A stretch of 64,000 nt of DNA from Streptomyces venezuelae (GCF_008642355.1 NZ_CP029193.1:5294001-5358000); one strand, 5' to 3'. Counted from the first letter of the stretch, positions 27,087-37,422 are shown. Notes: generated by a model from the sequence alone, not told the origin. Numbers and translations: made by a program.

Positions 27087-29300
27087 ATGGACTTCGGCTT
27101 CACCCCTGCCCAGGACGCGTTCCGCGCCGGGATACGCGAGGAACTGCGCGGCGCGGACATCCGTGCCGAGCTGGACGCGCTGGACACGGACGGCAGCAGA
27201 GAACCGGACGTCCGCCCCCTCTACCGGGCGCTCGGCCGCCGCGGCCTGCTCGCCGTCGACTGGCCGCGGCCGTACGGAGGCCGGGGCGCGGGCACCGTCG
27301 AGGCGTCGATCGCCGCCGAGGAACTGACCCGCGCGGGCGTACCGGACACCCTGCACGTCAACACGGTGCAGATCGTCGGGATGTTCCTGCTGCACGCAGG
27401 CACCGAGCGGCTCAAGGACCGCTACCTGCCCGCCATCGGGGAGGGCCGGAGCTTCGCGAGCGTGCTCTACACCGAGCCGGAGGCCGGTTCGGACCTGGCG
27501 GGGCTGCGCACCACGGCGGTGCGCGACGGCGACGACTTCGTCCTCGACGGCGTGAAGGCGTACAACCTCAAGAGCGACCTCACCGACGTCGCGCTGTGCG
27601 CGGCGCGTACCGACCGGGACGCGGGCCGCTACCAGGGGATCACGCTCTTCATGGTCGCCATGGACGCTCCGGGCGTCCGCCGCGAGACCATCCCCGGAAT
27701 CGCCGACGAACAGTTCCACCGCGTGGTCCTCGACGGCGTGCGGGTTCCGGCGGACGACGTCGTGGGAGCGGTCGGGCAGGGCTGGGAACTGCTCACCCAG
27801 GCGCTCGCCGTCGAACGCACCGGCCTGGACTACTCACTGAAGGCGGAGCGCTGGTACGCCGCCACGCTCGCCCGGGGCCTCGACCCCGAGGAACTCGAAC
27901 GCTGCGGACGGTACGGCGCTTTGGTCGAGGCCTCCCGCCTGCACGCCTGGCGGGTGCTCGGACAGCTGGCGGACGGGCTGGACATCGACCCCACCTGCGC
28001 GGCGACGGCGAAGTACGTCACCAGCGAACTGGCGCGGTCCGTGGCCGCCTGGGCGAACATGACGTCGCCGACGCCCACCGGCGTGCTGGAGGCCGCCTAC
28101 CGGGAGGCGCCGGGCCTCACCTTCTCCGCCGGAACCTCCGAGATGATGCTGCAGCTCATCGCCTCGGGCGAGGGCGGCGGCGTGGCAGCCGCCTGGGAGG
28201 CCGGCGAGGACGCGCTCACCCGTCAGCTGCGCCAGACGTTCCGCACACGCTTCGCGGCGGTCACGGCCGCCCGCGACCACGGCGGGGCCGACGCGGTCCA
28301 GGGCCCGCCCGCGGCCGACGGCGCGTCCTGCCCCGGCTGGCCCGCGCTCGTCGAACTCGGCGCCCCCTTGTTCGAGGTGGCGGCGGACCGCGGCGGGTTC
28401 GATCTCGGGCTGCCCGCGTCGCTGGTGACGTGCGAGGAGCTCGGCCGTGCCGCCCTCGGCGGCCCGTACCGGGCCACGGCCCTGACCGCGGACGTGCTGC
28501 GGGCCTGCGCGGCGGACGGCGCGCACCAGGACCTCATGGACGCCGTCGGGTCCGGCGAGCTCACCGTGTCCGCCGACGCGTTCGGCGCCTGCGACCCGCC
28601 GAAGGCACGCGAGGACCGGCACGGCTGGCTCGTGGAGGCACCGGCCGGGGTGCCGGAGACCCCGGACACCACGCACCGGCTGCTCTTCCTGCGCACGGCG
28701 GACGGCATCGCGCCCGCACTCGTCCCGGCCGCCCCGACAGAGCGGCGACCCGACGCGCGGGACGGCGACATCGTCGTCCCGCACGAGTCCGTGCTCGGCC
28801 TGCTCCAGGAAGACCTGTGGACACAGGTCACGGCACGCGCCCGGCTCCGGCAGGCCGCGCACCTGCTGGGTCTGGCCGAGGGCGCCCACGGGGCGGCCCG
28901 CGCGTACGCACTGCGCCGACAGCAGTTCGGCAGCGCGCTCCACGACTTCCAGGGCGTGTCGTTCACGCTCGCGCGGGCCGCGACGGAGACGGAGACGGTA
29001 CGCCTCGCCGTCCACCGCGCGGGCCGTCTCGCGGAGGAGGGCAGGCCGTGCGAGCGGGCCGCGGTCGACGCCCTCGCCCTGGCGGCCGAGACCGCGGCCC
29101 GGGTGACGGCCGCTGCCGTGCACCTGTGCGGCGTACGCGGACTGACGGCCGGACTCCCCGTGCAGCGTTACTACCGCCTGGCCCGCACCGAGGCCGTCCG
29201 GATGGGGACGGCGGCGCGCCTGTTCCGCGAGGCGGGACGGCTGAGGCTGTCCGGTCGGACCGACCTCGAGCTCCTGACCGCGCCGGCCGACAGCGACTGA
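27087..29300 (+). CDS. Double (tandem-fused) acyl-CoA dehydrogenase
   Basis: A 737-residue flavoprotein, about twice the family length. The first half (1-390) is a recognisable acyl-CoA dehydrogenase: [26 protein letters not shown] and a C-terminal helix bundle ending at [15 protein letters not shown]. The second half (about 400-737) is a more divergent copy ([37 protein letters not shown]). Such enzymes in NRPS clusters oxidise acyl or aminoacyl groups held on carrier proteins or CoA. It lies 32 bp after the C-A-PCP gene and before mbtH, so it belongs to the operon. Substrate unknown. Confidence 0.88.
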   Translation: MDFGFTPAQDAFRAGIREELRGADIRAELDALDTDGSREPDVRPLYRALGRRGLLAVDWPRPYGGRGAGTVEASIAAEELTRAGVPDTLHVNTVQIVGMFLLHAGTERLKDRYLPAIGEGRSFASVLYTEPEAGSDLAGLRTTAVRDGDDFVLDGVKAYNLKSDLTDVALCAARTDRDAGRYQGITLFMVAMDAPGVRRETIPGIADEQFHRVVLDGVRVPADDVVGAVGQGWELLTQALAVERTGLDYSLKAERWYAATLARGLDPEELERCGRYGALVEASRLHAWRVLGQLADGLDIDPTCAATAKYVTSELARSVAAWANMTSPTPTGVLEAAYREAPGLTFSAGTSEMMLQLIASGEGGGVAAAWEAGEDALTRQLRQTFRTRFAAVTAARDHGGADAVQGPPAADGASCPGWPALVELGAPLFEVAADRGGFDLGLPASLVTCEELGRAALGGPYRATALTADVLRACAADGAHQDLMDAVGSGELTVSADAFGACDPPKAREDRHGWLVEAPAGVPETPDTTHRLLFLRTADGIAPALVPAAPTERRPDARDGDIVVPHESVLGLLQEDLWTQVTARARLRQAAHLLGLAEGAHGAARAYALRRQQFGSALHDFQGVSFTLARAATETETVRLAVHRAGRLAEEGRPCERAAVDALALAAETAARVTAAAVHLCGVRGLTAGLPVQRYYRLARTEAVRMGTAARLFREAGRLRLSGRTDLELLTAPADSD

Positions 29301-29340
29301 CGCACAGCCCCACACCCGACCGAGAACCCAGGAGAGACCC

Positions 29341-29592
29341 ATGCCCGAACCCGTCGCAGCCGACGCCCCGCAGTCGGAGAGCGAGCCGCACTACCGCGTG
29401 GTCGTCAACGACGAGGAGCAGTACTCGATCTGGCCGCTCACCCGTGACGTGCCCGCGGGCTGGCACTCGCTGGAGGTCAGCGGCCCGGAGTCGCGGTGCC
29501 TCGACCACATCGCCGAGGTGTGGACCGACATGCGCCCCCTCAGCCTGCGCCAGGACACCGCCGCCGGGGCCCCCGCGGTCCGGCACGCGTGA
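29341..29592 (+). CDS. MbtH-like adenylation-domain chaperone
   Basis: An 83-residue MbtH-family protein that binds and activates adenylation domains. The family signature is visible: [23 protein letters not shown], then [18 protein letters not shown] short N-terminal extension replaces the usual NPFDD start. It overlaps the next gene as GTGA. The cluster has four A domains, any of which could need it. Confidence 0.93.
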   Translation: MPEPVAADAPQSESEPHYRVVVNDEEQYSIWPLTRDVPAGWHSLEVSGPESRCLDHIAEVWTDMRPLSLRQDTAAGAPAVRHA

Positions 29593-30368
29593 ACGCCGAC
29601 CCGATGGCGGGCCGCTGGCTCTCCGGCACCCGGAAACCGCAGGCCCGTGCCCGGGTGATCGCCTTCCCGCACGCCGGCGGCACCTGCGGCGCGTACCGGC
29701 AGTGGCAGGCCTGGGCGGACCCCGGGCTCGACGTGCGCGCCGTGCGGTACCCGGGCAGGGCCGGACGGTTCACCGAACCGCCGTACACCCGCTGCGAGCC
29801 GCTCGCGCGCGACATCGCCGCCTGCCTGCAGATGGTCGCGGACCTGCCACTGGTGCTCTTCGGCCACAGCATGGGGGCCCTGGTCGCCTTCGAGGTCGCC
29901 GTCGAGCTGGAACGCACCTACGGGATCCGGCCCGCGCGCCTGATCGTCTCCGGCGCGCCCGCGCCCCACCTGCCGTCCGTGACCCCGGGCATGCGCTCCG
30001 ACGCCAGTGACGCGGAACTCGTCGCGGCCATGCGGGCCATGGGCGGCAGCTCGGAGGACGTGCTCGCCGACCCCGACCTCGTCGGGCTGCTGCTCCCGGC
30101 GATGCGCGCGGACCTGGCGATCGGCGAGGCCTACCGGCCCCGCACCAGGACCCGGATCGCCGCCCCGCTGACGGCCATGTCGGGGACCGACGACGGCGAC
30201 GCCACCGCCGACGCCATGCAGGAGTGGCAGGCGTACACCGAGGGGACGTTCCGGCGGAGGAGCTTCTCCGGAGCCCACTTCTACCTGCACGACGAGCAGG
30301 CACGGCAGGTCTTCGACTGCGTACGGGAGCAGGCCTGCGAACGGCCGAGGAGCGAGCGGATCCAGTGA
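29589..30368 (+). CDS. Type II thioesterase
   Basis: A 259-residue editing thioesterase that frees misprimed carrier proteins. Key features are [14 protein letters not shown] at the N-terminus, the nucleophile elbow [12 protein letters not shown] and the catalytic His in [10 protein letters not shown]. The GTG overlaps the mbtH stop; an ATG five codons later (29604) is an alternative. It overlaps the next NRPS gene by 4 bp, so the operon is tightly coupled. Confidence 0.93.
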   Translation: MNADPMAGRWLSGTRKPQARARVIAFPHAGGTCGAYRQWQAWADPGLDVRAVRYPGRAGRFTEPPYTRCEPLARDIAACLQMVADLPLVLFGHSMGALVAFEVAVELERTYGIRPARLIVSGAPAPHLPSVTPGMRSDASDAELVAAMRAMGGSSEDVLADPDLVGLLLPAMRADLAIGEAYRPRTRTRIAAPLTAMSGTDDGDATADAMQEWQAYTEGTFRRRSFSGAHFYLHDEQARQVFDCVREQACERPRSERIQ

Positions 30369-33300
30369 GCGAAGCGCAACGTATGGTGCACCGCCTCTTC
30401 GAGGCGCGGGCCGCGGCGTCCCCGGACGCCCCTGCCGTACTCGGCGACGGCATGCCCGTGAACTACGCGGAGCTGGACGCACGCGCCGACGCCGTGGCCC
30501 GGAGCCTGCGGTCCATGCTCCGGGAGCCCGGCCGGGGCGACGGCCCGCCGGCCCCGCACACCCCGGGCGACGAACCCGTGATCGCCGTGCGTCTCCCGCG
30601 CGGCGCCGGGCTCGTCACCGCGCTGCTCGCCGCCGCCAAGTCCGGTGCCGCCTACCTTCCGCTCGACCCCGGACTGCCGCCGGAACGCACCCGTGCGCTG
30701 CTGGAATCCGCCGGGGCCCGACTGGTGATCAGCGACAGGAGGCGGCTTCCCGACGCGGGATCCACGGACGTCCTCGGCACGCTCCCCCTGCTGGATCTGT
30801 CCGACGACGCCCACGCCACACCACCCGCCGCCGGGGACGGTCCCGCCGCGCACCACGACGACTACCCGGGGCGACTCGCGTACCTCATCCACACCTCAGG
30901 GTCCACGGGTCGCCCGAAGCCCGTCGCCGTCGAGCACCGCTCCCTCGCCAACCACGCCCAGGCCGTACGAGCGTGCTTCGGACTGACGGAGACGGACCGG
31001 GTCCTGCAGTTCACCAACCCCGGATTCGACGTGCTCGGCGAGGAGGTCTTCCCGACGCTGGCCGCCGGCGGCGCCGTCGTCGTGCTCGACGACACCACGG
31101 TCGCCCCCGACGCGCTCGCCGAGTTCATCCGGGACCACCGGGTGACGGTCGCGAACCTGCCCACGCCCTACTGGGCCCAGTGGTGCACCGAACTGGACCG
31201 TGCTCCCCGCGACCTGCCGCCGACCCTGCGCCTCCTCGTCATCGGCAGCGACACCGCACGGACGCACCACCTGGCCGCCTGGCGGCGGCACAGTGCCGTC
31301 CCGGTCATCAACGCGTACGGACTGACCGAGACCACCATCACGGCCACCACCGCGTTCTACCCGCCCGACGCCCCGCTCCCGGACTGCAGCACGCTGCCGA
31401 TCGGCACCCCCCTCGACGGGGTCGACGCCCACGTCCTCGGACCCGCGATGGAACCGTGCCCGCCCGGGACGACCGGCGAACTGTTCATCGGCGGACAGGC
31501 GGTGGCCCGCGGCTACCCCGGCAGGCCCGGCCTCACCGCACAACGCTTCGTTCCCGACCCGTTCGCCGCCCGGCCCGGCGCACGCCTCTACCGCACCGGC
31601 GACCTGGCCCGCCGCACCCAGGACGGCTCGATCGAGTTCCTGGGCCGGGACGACCACCAGGTGAAGATCCGCGGCCACCGCGTCGAGCCCGCGGAGACGG
31701 AGGCGGTCCTGGCAGGCGAGCCGGGAGTCCGGGAGTGCGCCGTCGTGCCGCACCGGTCCCCGTCGGGCGACGTACGGCTGATCGCCTACGTGGTCGGGGA
31801 GGCCGACCCGCGACGACTGCGCGAGGCGGCCGCCCGGACCCTGCCCGACTACGCCGTCCCGGCGGCGTACGTCACGCTGCCCGCGCTGCCCGTCACGCCC
31901 CAGGGCAAGCTGGACCGCGCGGCCCTGCCCGCGCCGCGGGACGTGAGGGACGGCGAACGCCCCTACGCCCGCCCCGAGGGACCGGACGAGGAGCGGCTCG
32001 CCGCCCTGTGGGGCGAGGTCCTCGGCGTGGACCGCGTCGGGCGCACCGACGACTTCTTCGCGCTGGGCGGCGACTCCCTGCACATGACCCGCATCCTCGG
32101 GCGCCTCACCCAGACCCACGGGACCCGGATCACCGCGCGGGAGTTCATGGCGGCCCGCACCGTCCGGGATCTCGCGGCGCGCCTGGGCGGCAGTGCTTCC
32201 GGACCGGCCGCGGCCCGCCGGTGCGCCGCACCCGCCGACGCGGTCTCGCACGGCGAGCAACGCCTTTGGTTCCTGGCGCAGTTGAAGGAGTCCGCGACCA
32301 CCGCCTACAACGTGCCGAGCGCGTTGCGGCTGCGGGGCGACCTGGATGTCGCGGCGCTCGAACAGGCGGTGCGGGATGTCGTGGGCCGCCACGAACGGCT
32401 GCGCACCACGTTCCACTTCCGGTCCGGGCGCCTGGTCGCGGAGATCGCCGACGACGTGCCGCCCCTCGCCCTCCAGGTGATCGACCTCGGGGCGTCCGGG
32501 GACGGCGAGTCCGCCGCGCTGAAGCACGCCGAGGAATTCGCCCGCCGCCCCTTCGACCTGACGTGTGCCCCTCTGCTGCGTGCCGCGCTCATCGGGACGG
32601 CGCCCGGCGAACACCTCCTCGTCCTGGTCACGCACCACATCGTGTCGGACGGAGTGAGCAGCGACCTCCTGGACCGCGAGCTCGCCCTCGCGTACGCGCA
32701 CCGCACCGGGCAGGGCCCCGCCCCGGCGACCGCGAACCCGCACGGATACCGCGAGTTCATCCGCGCCCAGCGGGAACTCGCCGCGTCCCCGGACGTGGAC
32801 GCGCTGGTGGGGCGCGTCGTGGACCGGTTGCGCGGCGCCCCGACGACGCTCGCCCTCCCCACGGACCACCCCCGCCCCCGGTCCATGAGCTACCGCGGCG
32901 ACCAGGTCACACGCGCCACCCCCGCGGGGCTCCGCGACGCGGTCGCCCGGCTCGCGGCGCAGGAGGGCACCACCCCGTACAGCGTCGTCCTCACCGCGCT
33001 CGGGTCCGTACTCCGGGACCTCTGCGGCCAGGACGAACTGCTCATCGGGTCGCCGACGGCGGGACGGGCCGACCCGGCGCACGAGGACGTCATCGGGTTC
33101 TTCGTGAACACGGTCGTCCTGCGGCTCGACTTCCGCGGCACGAACGGCTTCCGCGACGCGCTGCTCAGGACGCACAGCCAGGTCCTCGACGCCATCGAGG
33201 ACGAGTACGCGCCGTTCGACCGGCTGGTGCCGCACCTCGTCACGGAACGTGGCCTGGCCGTGCCGCCACTCGTGCAGGTCGCCCTCGCCTACCAGGGCCC

Positions 33301-33526
33301 GCGCCGGCCGGAGGCGCGCCTCGCGGGCATCGAGGCCGCACCCGTGCCGTTGCACAACGGGGGCGCGAAGTTCGACCTCACGCTGGAGGTCGAGGAGGTC
33401 GACGGGGAGATGGTGACGACCGCCGAGTACAGCACGGACCTGTTCCGCCGGGACACCGTGCGCAACCTGCTGGACTCCTGGGTCGCGGTGCTCGCCGCGG
33501 CCGTCATCGACTACGACGGAGCATGA
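30365..33526 (+). CDS. NRPS A-PCP-C protein
   Basis: A 1053-residue NRPS that begins with adenylation (about 1-520), then a carrier (FFALGGDSLHM) and ends with a condensation domain (HHIVSDGVS). It therefore looks like a loading protein whose C domain works on the next carrier. The A3 motif is HTSGSTGRPKPV, with Pro after Lys instead of Gly. A4 is GFDVLGEEVF. The specificity reading is DVENVGAITK, which I cannot match; Glu and Asn in the pocket hint at a polar or basic substrate. The start is GTG overlapping the type II thioesterase stop. Confidence 0.92.
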   Translation: MSEAQRMVHRLFEARAAASPDAPAVLGDGMPVNYAELDARADAVARSLRSMLREPGRGDGPPAPHTPGDEPVIAVRLPRGAGLVTALLAAAKSGAAYLPLDPGLPPERTRALLESAGARLVISDRRRLPDAGSTDVLGTLPLLDLSDDAHATPPAAGDGPAAHHDDYPGRLAYLIHTSGSTGRPKPVAVEHRSLANHAQAVRACFGLTETDRVLQFTNPGFDVLGEEVFPTLAAGGAVVVLDDTTVAPDALAEFIRDHRVTVANLPTPYWAQWCTELDRAPRDLPPTLRLLVIGSDTARTHHLAAWRRHSAVPVINAYGLTETTITATTAFYPPDAPLPDCSTLPIGTPLDGVDAHVLGPAMEPCPPGTTGELFIGGQAVARGYPGRPGLTAQRFVPDPFAARPGARLYRTGDLARRTQDGSIEFLGRDDHQVKIRGHRVEPAETEAVLAGEPGVRECAVVPHRSPSGDVRLIAYVVGEADPRRLREAAARTLPDYAVPAAYVTLPALPVTPQGKLDRAALPAPRDVRDGERPYARPEGPDEERLAALWGEVLGVDRVGRTDDFFALGGDSLHMTRILGRLTQTHGTRITAREFMAARTVRDLAARLGGSASGPAAARRCAAPADAVSHGEQRLWFLAQLKESATTAYNVPSALRLRGDLDVAALEQAVRDVVGRHERLRTTFHFRSGRLVAEIADDVPPLALQVIDLGASGDGESAALKHAEEFARRPFDLTCAPLLRAALIGTAPGEHLLVLVTHHIVSDGVSSDLLDRELALAYAHRTGQGPAPATANPHGYREFIRAQRELAASPDVDALVGRVVDRLRGAPTTLALPTDHPRPRSMSYRGDQVTRATPAGLRDAVARLAAQEGTTPYSVVLTALGSVLRDLCGQDELLIGSPTAGRADPAHEDVIGFFVNTVVLRLDFRGTNGFRDALLRTHSQVLDAIEDEYAPFDRLVPHLVTERGLAVPPLVQVALAYQGPRRPEARLAGIEAAPVPLHNGGAKFDLTLEVEEVDGEMVTTAEYSTDLFRRDTVRNLLDSWVAVLAAAVIDYDGA

Positions 33527-33538
33527 GGGGTGGGGGAC

Positions 33539-35128
33539 ATGGACGTATCGCGGGACGAGATGTTCGAGCGGCTGGAGGACGTCTGGCTGCGGGTGCTCGG
33601 CCGGGACGCGATCGGGGCGGACGACAACTTCTTCGCTCTCGGCGGTGATTCGATCATCGCCATCCGGCTGGTCGCCGAGGCGCGCGCGGCAGGCCTGGAG
33701 TTCGGGGTGGAAGAGGTGTTCCTGCACCCGACGCTCGGGGAACTCGCCCGGGCGGCAGCGGGCCCCGGAGAGACACCCGCCGAGGCCGGCGGTGTCCCGC
33801 AGGACGCGGGGCCGCCGATGACGTCGCTCACCGACCTCGATCCCGGCCTCGTCCCGCAGGGAGTGGAGGACGCCTATCCGCTGTCCTCGCTCCAGCTGGG
33901 CATCCTGTACCACTGCGAGTTGAGCGAGGACGCGGGGCTCTATCACGACCTGACCGGCGTGCGTGTCACGGGACCGTGGGACGAGGCGGCGCTGCGGGGC
34001 GCCCTGGCGGATCTCGTCGCACGCCACGACATCCTCAGGACCTCCTTCGAGCTCGCCGACTTCCAGGAGCCGGTCCAGCTCGTGCACTCCACGGCCACGG
34101 TCCCCGTGGAGACCGAGGATCTGCGTGGCCTCGGAGGGCCGGAGCAGCGCCGGGCCCTGGACGCGTGGTGGCGGCGGGAGTCCGCCACGCCCTTCGACGT
34201 GACGGCGGCTCCGCTGCTGCGCATCCACGTCGGTCTCCTGGACGACCGGTCCTTCCGGCTCTCGCTGTCGGTACACCATGTCCTCCTCGACGGCTGGAGT
34301 TTCGCCCGGCTGGCCACCGAGCTGCTGATCGCGTACGACCACCGGATCGGCGGCGACGGGCTCGCGCCCATGCCGGCGTCCCGCTACCGGGACTTCGTGG
34401 CCGCCGAACGGCGAGCGGCACGGGACACCGCCTCCCGTTCGTACTGGAGCGAACTGCTCAAGGGCATGCGGCCGTTGGCGCTCCCGGAACCGTCCGGCAC
34501 GGCGGCGGACGCCGACGCGTGCGAACTGGTGGAGGAGGTTCCGGCGGAGCTGGCGGACGGGGCGCAGCGGGTCTCCGCCGCCCTGGGCGTGCCGGTGAAG
34601 AGCGTCTTCCTGGCCGCTCACCTCTGGGCGATGGGGCAGCTGTGCGATGCCGGGGACGTGGTGACGGGGCTCTGCGGGAACGGGCGTCCGGAGACCGCGG
34701 GCGCGGACCTCGTGCTCGGGGTGTTCCTCAACGTGGTCCCGGTGCGGGTACAGGTGACGGACCACAGCTGGAAGGGGCTGGTCCAGGCCGCCTTCGACGC
34801 GGAGCGTGAGCACCTGCCGCACCGCTCGTATCCGCTGGCCCGCGTCACGAAGGAGTTGGGGCAGGCGCCGTTCGAGGCGATGTTCAACTACACGGATTTC
34901 CACGTGTTCGGCGCCGCGGAGTCGTTGCGCCGCATCACCGCGGACGGGTGGAGCTTCGCCGACCGCACGAACTTCCCGGTGCTCGTCGAGGTGAACCGGC
35001 TCCAGGAGCGGACGGCCTACGAGCTGAGCATTCGGGTGGACCCGGCGGAGGTGGCGGCGGATGTGCCCGCGCGGCTGCGGGAACTGTGGACGAACGCTCT
35101 GTCCGCGATCGTGCGGGAAACGCTCTGA
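33539..35128 (+). CDS. NRPS PCP-C protein without adenylation domain
   Basis: A 529-residue NRPS protein with a carrier domain (about 10-75, FFALGGDSIIAI) and a condensation domain (about 115-520, YPLSSLQLGILYH and HHVLLDGWS). It has no adenylation domain, so its carrier must be charged by another protein. The threonine-type A-PCP protein is the obvious candidate. The ATG at 33539 follows a GAGGGG site; a GTG at 33530 is an alternative. It lies 12 bp after the A-PCP-C gene. The condensation motif is intact, so it should form a peptide bond. Confidence 0.92.
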   Translation: MDVSRDEMFERLEDVWLRVLGRDAIGADDNFFALGGDSIIAIRLVAEARAAGLEFGVEEVFLHPTLGELARAAAGPGETPAEAGGVPQDAGPPMTSLTDLDPGLVPQGVEDAYPLSSLQLGILYHCELSEDAGLYHDLTGVRVTGPWDEAALRGALADLVARHDILRTSFELADFQEPVQLVHSTATVPVETEDLRGLGGPEQRRALDAWWRRESATPFDVTAAPLLRIHVGLLDDRSFRLSLSVHHVLLDGWSFARLATELLIAYDHRIGGDGLAPMPASRYRDFVAAERRAARDTASRSYWSELLKGMRPLALPEPSGTAADADACELVEEVPAELADGAQRVSAALGVPVKSVFLAAHLWAMGQLCDAGDVVTGLCGNGRPETAGADLVLGVFLNVVPVRVQVTDHSWKGLVQAAFDAEREHLPHRSYPLARVTKELGQAPFEAMFNYTDFHVFGAAESLRRITADGWSFADRTNFPVLVEVNRLQERTAYELSIRVDPAEVAADVPARLRELWTNALSAIVRETL

Positions 35129-35165
35129 GACATCATTCGGGGACAAGCAGAAAAGAGAGTGGAAC

Positions 35166-36149
35166 ATGGAGTACCGGCGCTTCGGCAGGCTCGGGTGGCA
35201 GGTCAGTGAGGTCGGCTATGGCATGTGGGGCATAGCAGGCGGGGAGGGCGGCTGGACCGGCGCGGACGACGCGACGGGACAAGAAGCGCTCGATAAGAGC
35301 GTCGAGCTGGGCTGCACCTTCTTCGACACGGCCTGGATTTACGGACGCGGGCACAGCGAGGAGTTGCTCGGTGACCTGTTGCGCAGGCACGAGGAGAAGC
35401 GCCTGTACGTAGCGACGAAGATTCCTCCGAAGGACCGGAACTTTCCGTCGCGGCGCGACTCACGGCTCCAGGACGTCTTTCCCGAGGACCATATTCTCGA
35501 ATACACGAAGAATAGCCTCGAAGGGCTCGGAACGGACTCCATAGATCTGCTCCAGTTCCACGTGTGGGAGGACGCCTGGGCCGATGACGCGGCCTGGCAG
35601 GAACCGATCCGCCGGCTGCGGGACGAGGGCGTCGTCAAGGGGGTGGGGATCAGCGTCAACCGCTGGGAGCCCACCAACGTGCTCAAGGCCCTCGACACCG
35701 GGCTCATCGACTCGGTGCAGGTCATCTACAACATCTTCGACCAGGCCCCGGAGGACGAGCTGTTCACCGCGTGCCAGGAGCGGGACATCGCCGTGATCGC
35801 CCGGGTCCCGTTCGACGAGGGCTCCCTGACCGGCACGCTGACCCGCGGGACGACCTGGCCGCAGGACGACTGGCGAGCCTCGTACTTCGTCCCGGAGAAC
35901 CTGGAAGCCAGTGTCGAGCACGCGGACCGGCTGAAGACCGTGGTGCCCGACGGCATGACGATGCCGGAGCTGGCGCTGCGGTTCATCCTGCAGCATCCCG
36001 CGGTGAGCACGGTGATCCCCGGCATGCGCAGTGTCCGGCACGTCGCTTCGAACCTCGGCGTGAGCGGTCGGGAGCCGCTGTCGCCGGAGCTCTACGCGGA
36101 GCTGCGCAGGCACCGGTGGGACCGCACGCCCACTGCGTGGTCGCAGTGA
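35166..36149 (+). CDS. Aldo/keto reductase
   Basis: A 327-residue NADPH-dependent aldo/keto reductase. The catalytic tetrad is visible: Asp and Tyr in FFDTAWIYGRGHSEELLG, Lys in VATKIPPK and His in LLQFHVWED. The coenzyme region is near the C-terminus (VSTVIPGMRSVRHVASNL). It is the last gene of the plus-strand NRPS operon, starts 37 bp after the PCP-C gene and ends at a strong terminator. It could reduce the aldehyde released by the reductase-ended NRPS, or act on a precursor. Confidence 0.92.
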   Translation: MEYRRFGRLGWQVSEVGYGMWGIAGGEGGWTGADDATGQEALDKSVELGCTFFDTAWIYGRGHSEELLGDLLRRHEEKRLYVATKIPPKDRNFPSRRDSRLQDVFPEDHILEYTKNSLEGLGTDSIDLLQFHVWEDAWADDAAWQEPIRRLRDEGVVKGVGISVNRWEPTNVLKALDTGLIDSVQVIYNIFDQAPEDELFTACQERDIAVIARVPFDEGSLTGTLTRGTTWPQDDWRASYFVPENLEASVEHADRLKTVVPDGMTMPELALRFILQHPAVSTVIPGMRSVRHVASNLGVSGREPLSPELYAELRRHRWDRTPTAWSQ

Positions 36150-36176
36150 GCGGGGGCTGATGCCGCGCACATGAGG

Positions 36177-36220
36177 GGGGCGGGCGACACCGGACGCTGT
36201 CGTCCGGTGTCGCCCGCCCC
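36177..36220. terminator. Strong bidirectional terminator hairpin
   Basis: A 19-bp perfect stem (36177-36195 with 36202-36220) with a 6-nt loop lies between the converging aldo/keto reductase and argininosuccinate-synthase-like genes. It has no long T tract, as is common in Streptomyces. Confidence 0.85.
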
Positions 36221-36243
36221 TCACTCGTGCGGCCCGCTGTTCC

Positions 36244-37422
36244 TCAGGCCGCGTGCACGGGCTGGGTGATCCAGTGGTGGCCGCCGTGGGTGAAGCGCGT
36301 CTGACGGGCCGTGCCCGGGGCCTCCGTGAGCTCAAACAGGCGTGTGACCTGGATGTTCCCTCGGTACAGGGTCGCCTCCACAGTGCCGCTGACGCCGCCC
36401 GCGAGGAGGTCGACGGCGCTTGCCGCGGCCCGGCCGTACGTGTCGTGGAAGCGGCCTTCGTAGACGGCGGTCCCCAGCTCGGTGGAGAGCCTGCGGAAGA
36501 GCTGGGACGACGGCTTGTCCAGGCAGGCGTGGTAGAGCGCGTCCAGGCACGGGCTCAGGACGTCGAGCCCGGGAGCCTCGTAGACGCCCCGGCACTTGGT
36601 TCCGTTGACACGGTTCTCGACCACCGTGCGCAGTGAGACGCCGTGTCGGCCCCCCAGCGCGTTGGCCCGCTGGACGGCGTCGAGCGGGGAGACCCCGACC
36701 CCGTCCATCGCGACCGGCCGGCCCCCCTCGAACCGTACGGTGAACGTCTCCGGTTCGGCGGCCGCGGCCTGGGGCCATACCGTCATCAGAGGTGCAACGG
36801 AGGCGGGCGGGTTGCCCAGGTCCTCCAGCAGATCGCTCTCGTGCGAGCAGCCGGCGAGGTTGCCGTCGATCGAGTAGTCGGCCCAGTCCGTGAGCTCCTT
36901 GGGGTAGCCGAGCTCCCTCAGGTACGTGCTCATGGCGGCGCGGGTCGGGAAGCGCTCCAGCATCCACGACGCCGTCCACGGCGTGAAGACCGTGAGGTCA
37001 GGGGTGAAGCGGGCGGCGTAGCGGGCGAACCGCGACTGATCGTTGCCGCCTCCCACGCACCCGTGGGCGAGTATGTCGCACCCTTCCTCGCGCAGCACGG
37101 GACCGAGGCCGGCCACCAGGACCGCACGCGCGGCACCCGTCGTGTTCCAGTACCCGCCCTCGTACGTGGCCTGGTACGTCACCAGGTCCAGCGCCATGTC
37201 CGCCATCTCCGCACGGAGGTCGACGGTCCTGGTCTTCAGGCCCAGTCCTGCGAGGTGGCGGGCGAGTTCGCCGGGGGGCAGCGGCGCCCGCTGGCCGATG
37301 TCCGCGACGTAGCAGGTGACGTCGACGTCGTTCGCGGCGAGCCAGGCCGCGACGGCGGTGCCGGAAAGCCCGCCGGACGTGAACAGACCCACCCGCAGAC
37401 CCTTGAGCTGTTTCAAATCCAT
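36244..37422 (-). CDS. Argininosuccinate synthase-like ligase with altered active site
   Basis: A 392-residue ArgG-fold protein. Recognisable family positions are FTSGGLSGTAVA (ATP loop), HGCVGGGNDQSRFA, YSIDGNLAGCSHES and the C-terminal GRFHDTYGRAAAS. Key residues differ from the housekeeping enzyme, as I recall its motifs: the Asp of SGGLDTS is Ser, the TGKGNDQ segment reads VGGGNDQ, and the Arg of WGRSIE is Cys. It is therefore probably not the arginine-pathway enzyme but a relative adapted to another substrate, or one without adenylating activity. It stands alone on its strand, with its promoter shared with the reductase-ended NRPS. Confidence 0.85.
   Translation of the reverse strand: MDLKQLKGLRVGLFTSGGLSGTAVAAWLAANDVDVTCYVADIGQRAPLPPGELARHLAGLGLKTRTVDLRAEMADMALDLVTYQATYEGGYWNTTGAARAVLVAGLGPVLREEGCDILAHGCVGGGNDQSRFARYAARFTPDLTVFTPWTASWMLERFPTRAAMSTYLRELGYPKELTDWADYSIDGNLAGCSHESDLLEDLGNPPASVAPLMTVWPQAAAAEPETFTVRFEGGRPVAMDGVGVSPLDAVQRANALGGRHGVSLRTVVENRVNGTKCRGVYEAPGLDVLSPCLDALYHACLDKPSSQLFRRLSTELGTAVYEGRFHDTYGRAAASAVDLLAGGVSGTVEATLYRGNIQVTRLFELTEAPGTARQTRFTHGGHHWITQPVHAA

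Noticed and set aside
30896..35167. Very long open frame on the minus strand (about 1420 codons) opposite the NRPS genes
   Set aside because: It is the high-GC mirror of three NRPS genes that have full motif series. Its translation has no domain signature and is rich in Arg, Gly and Val.
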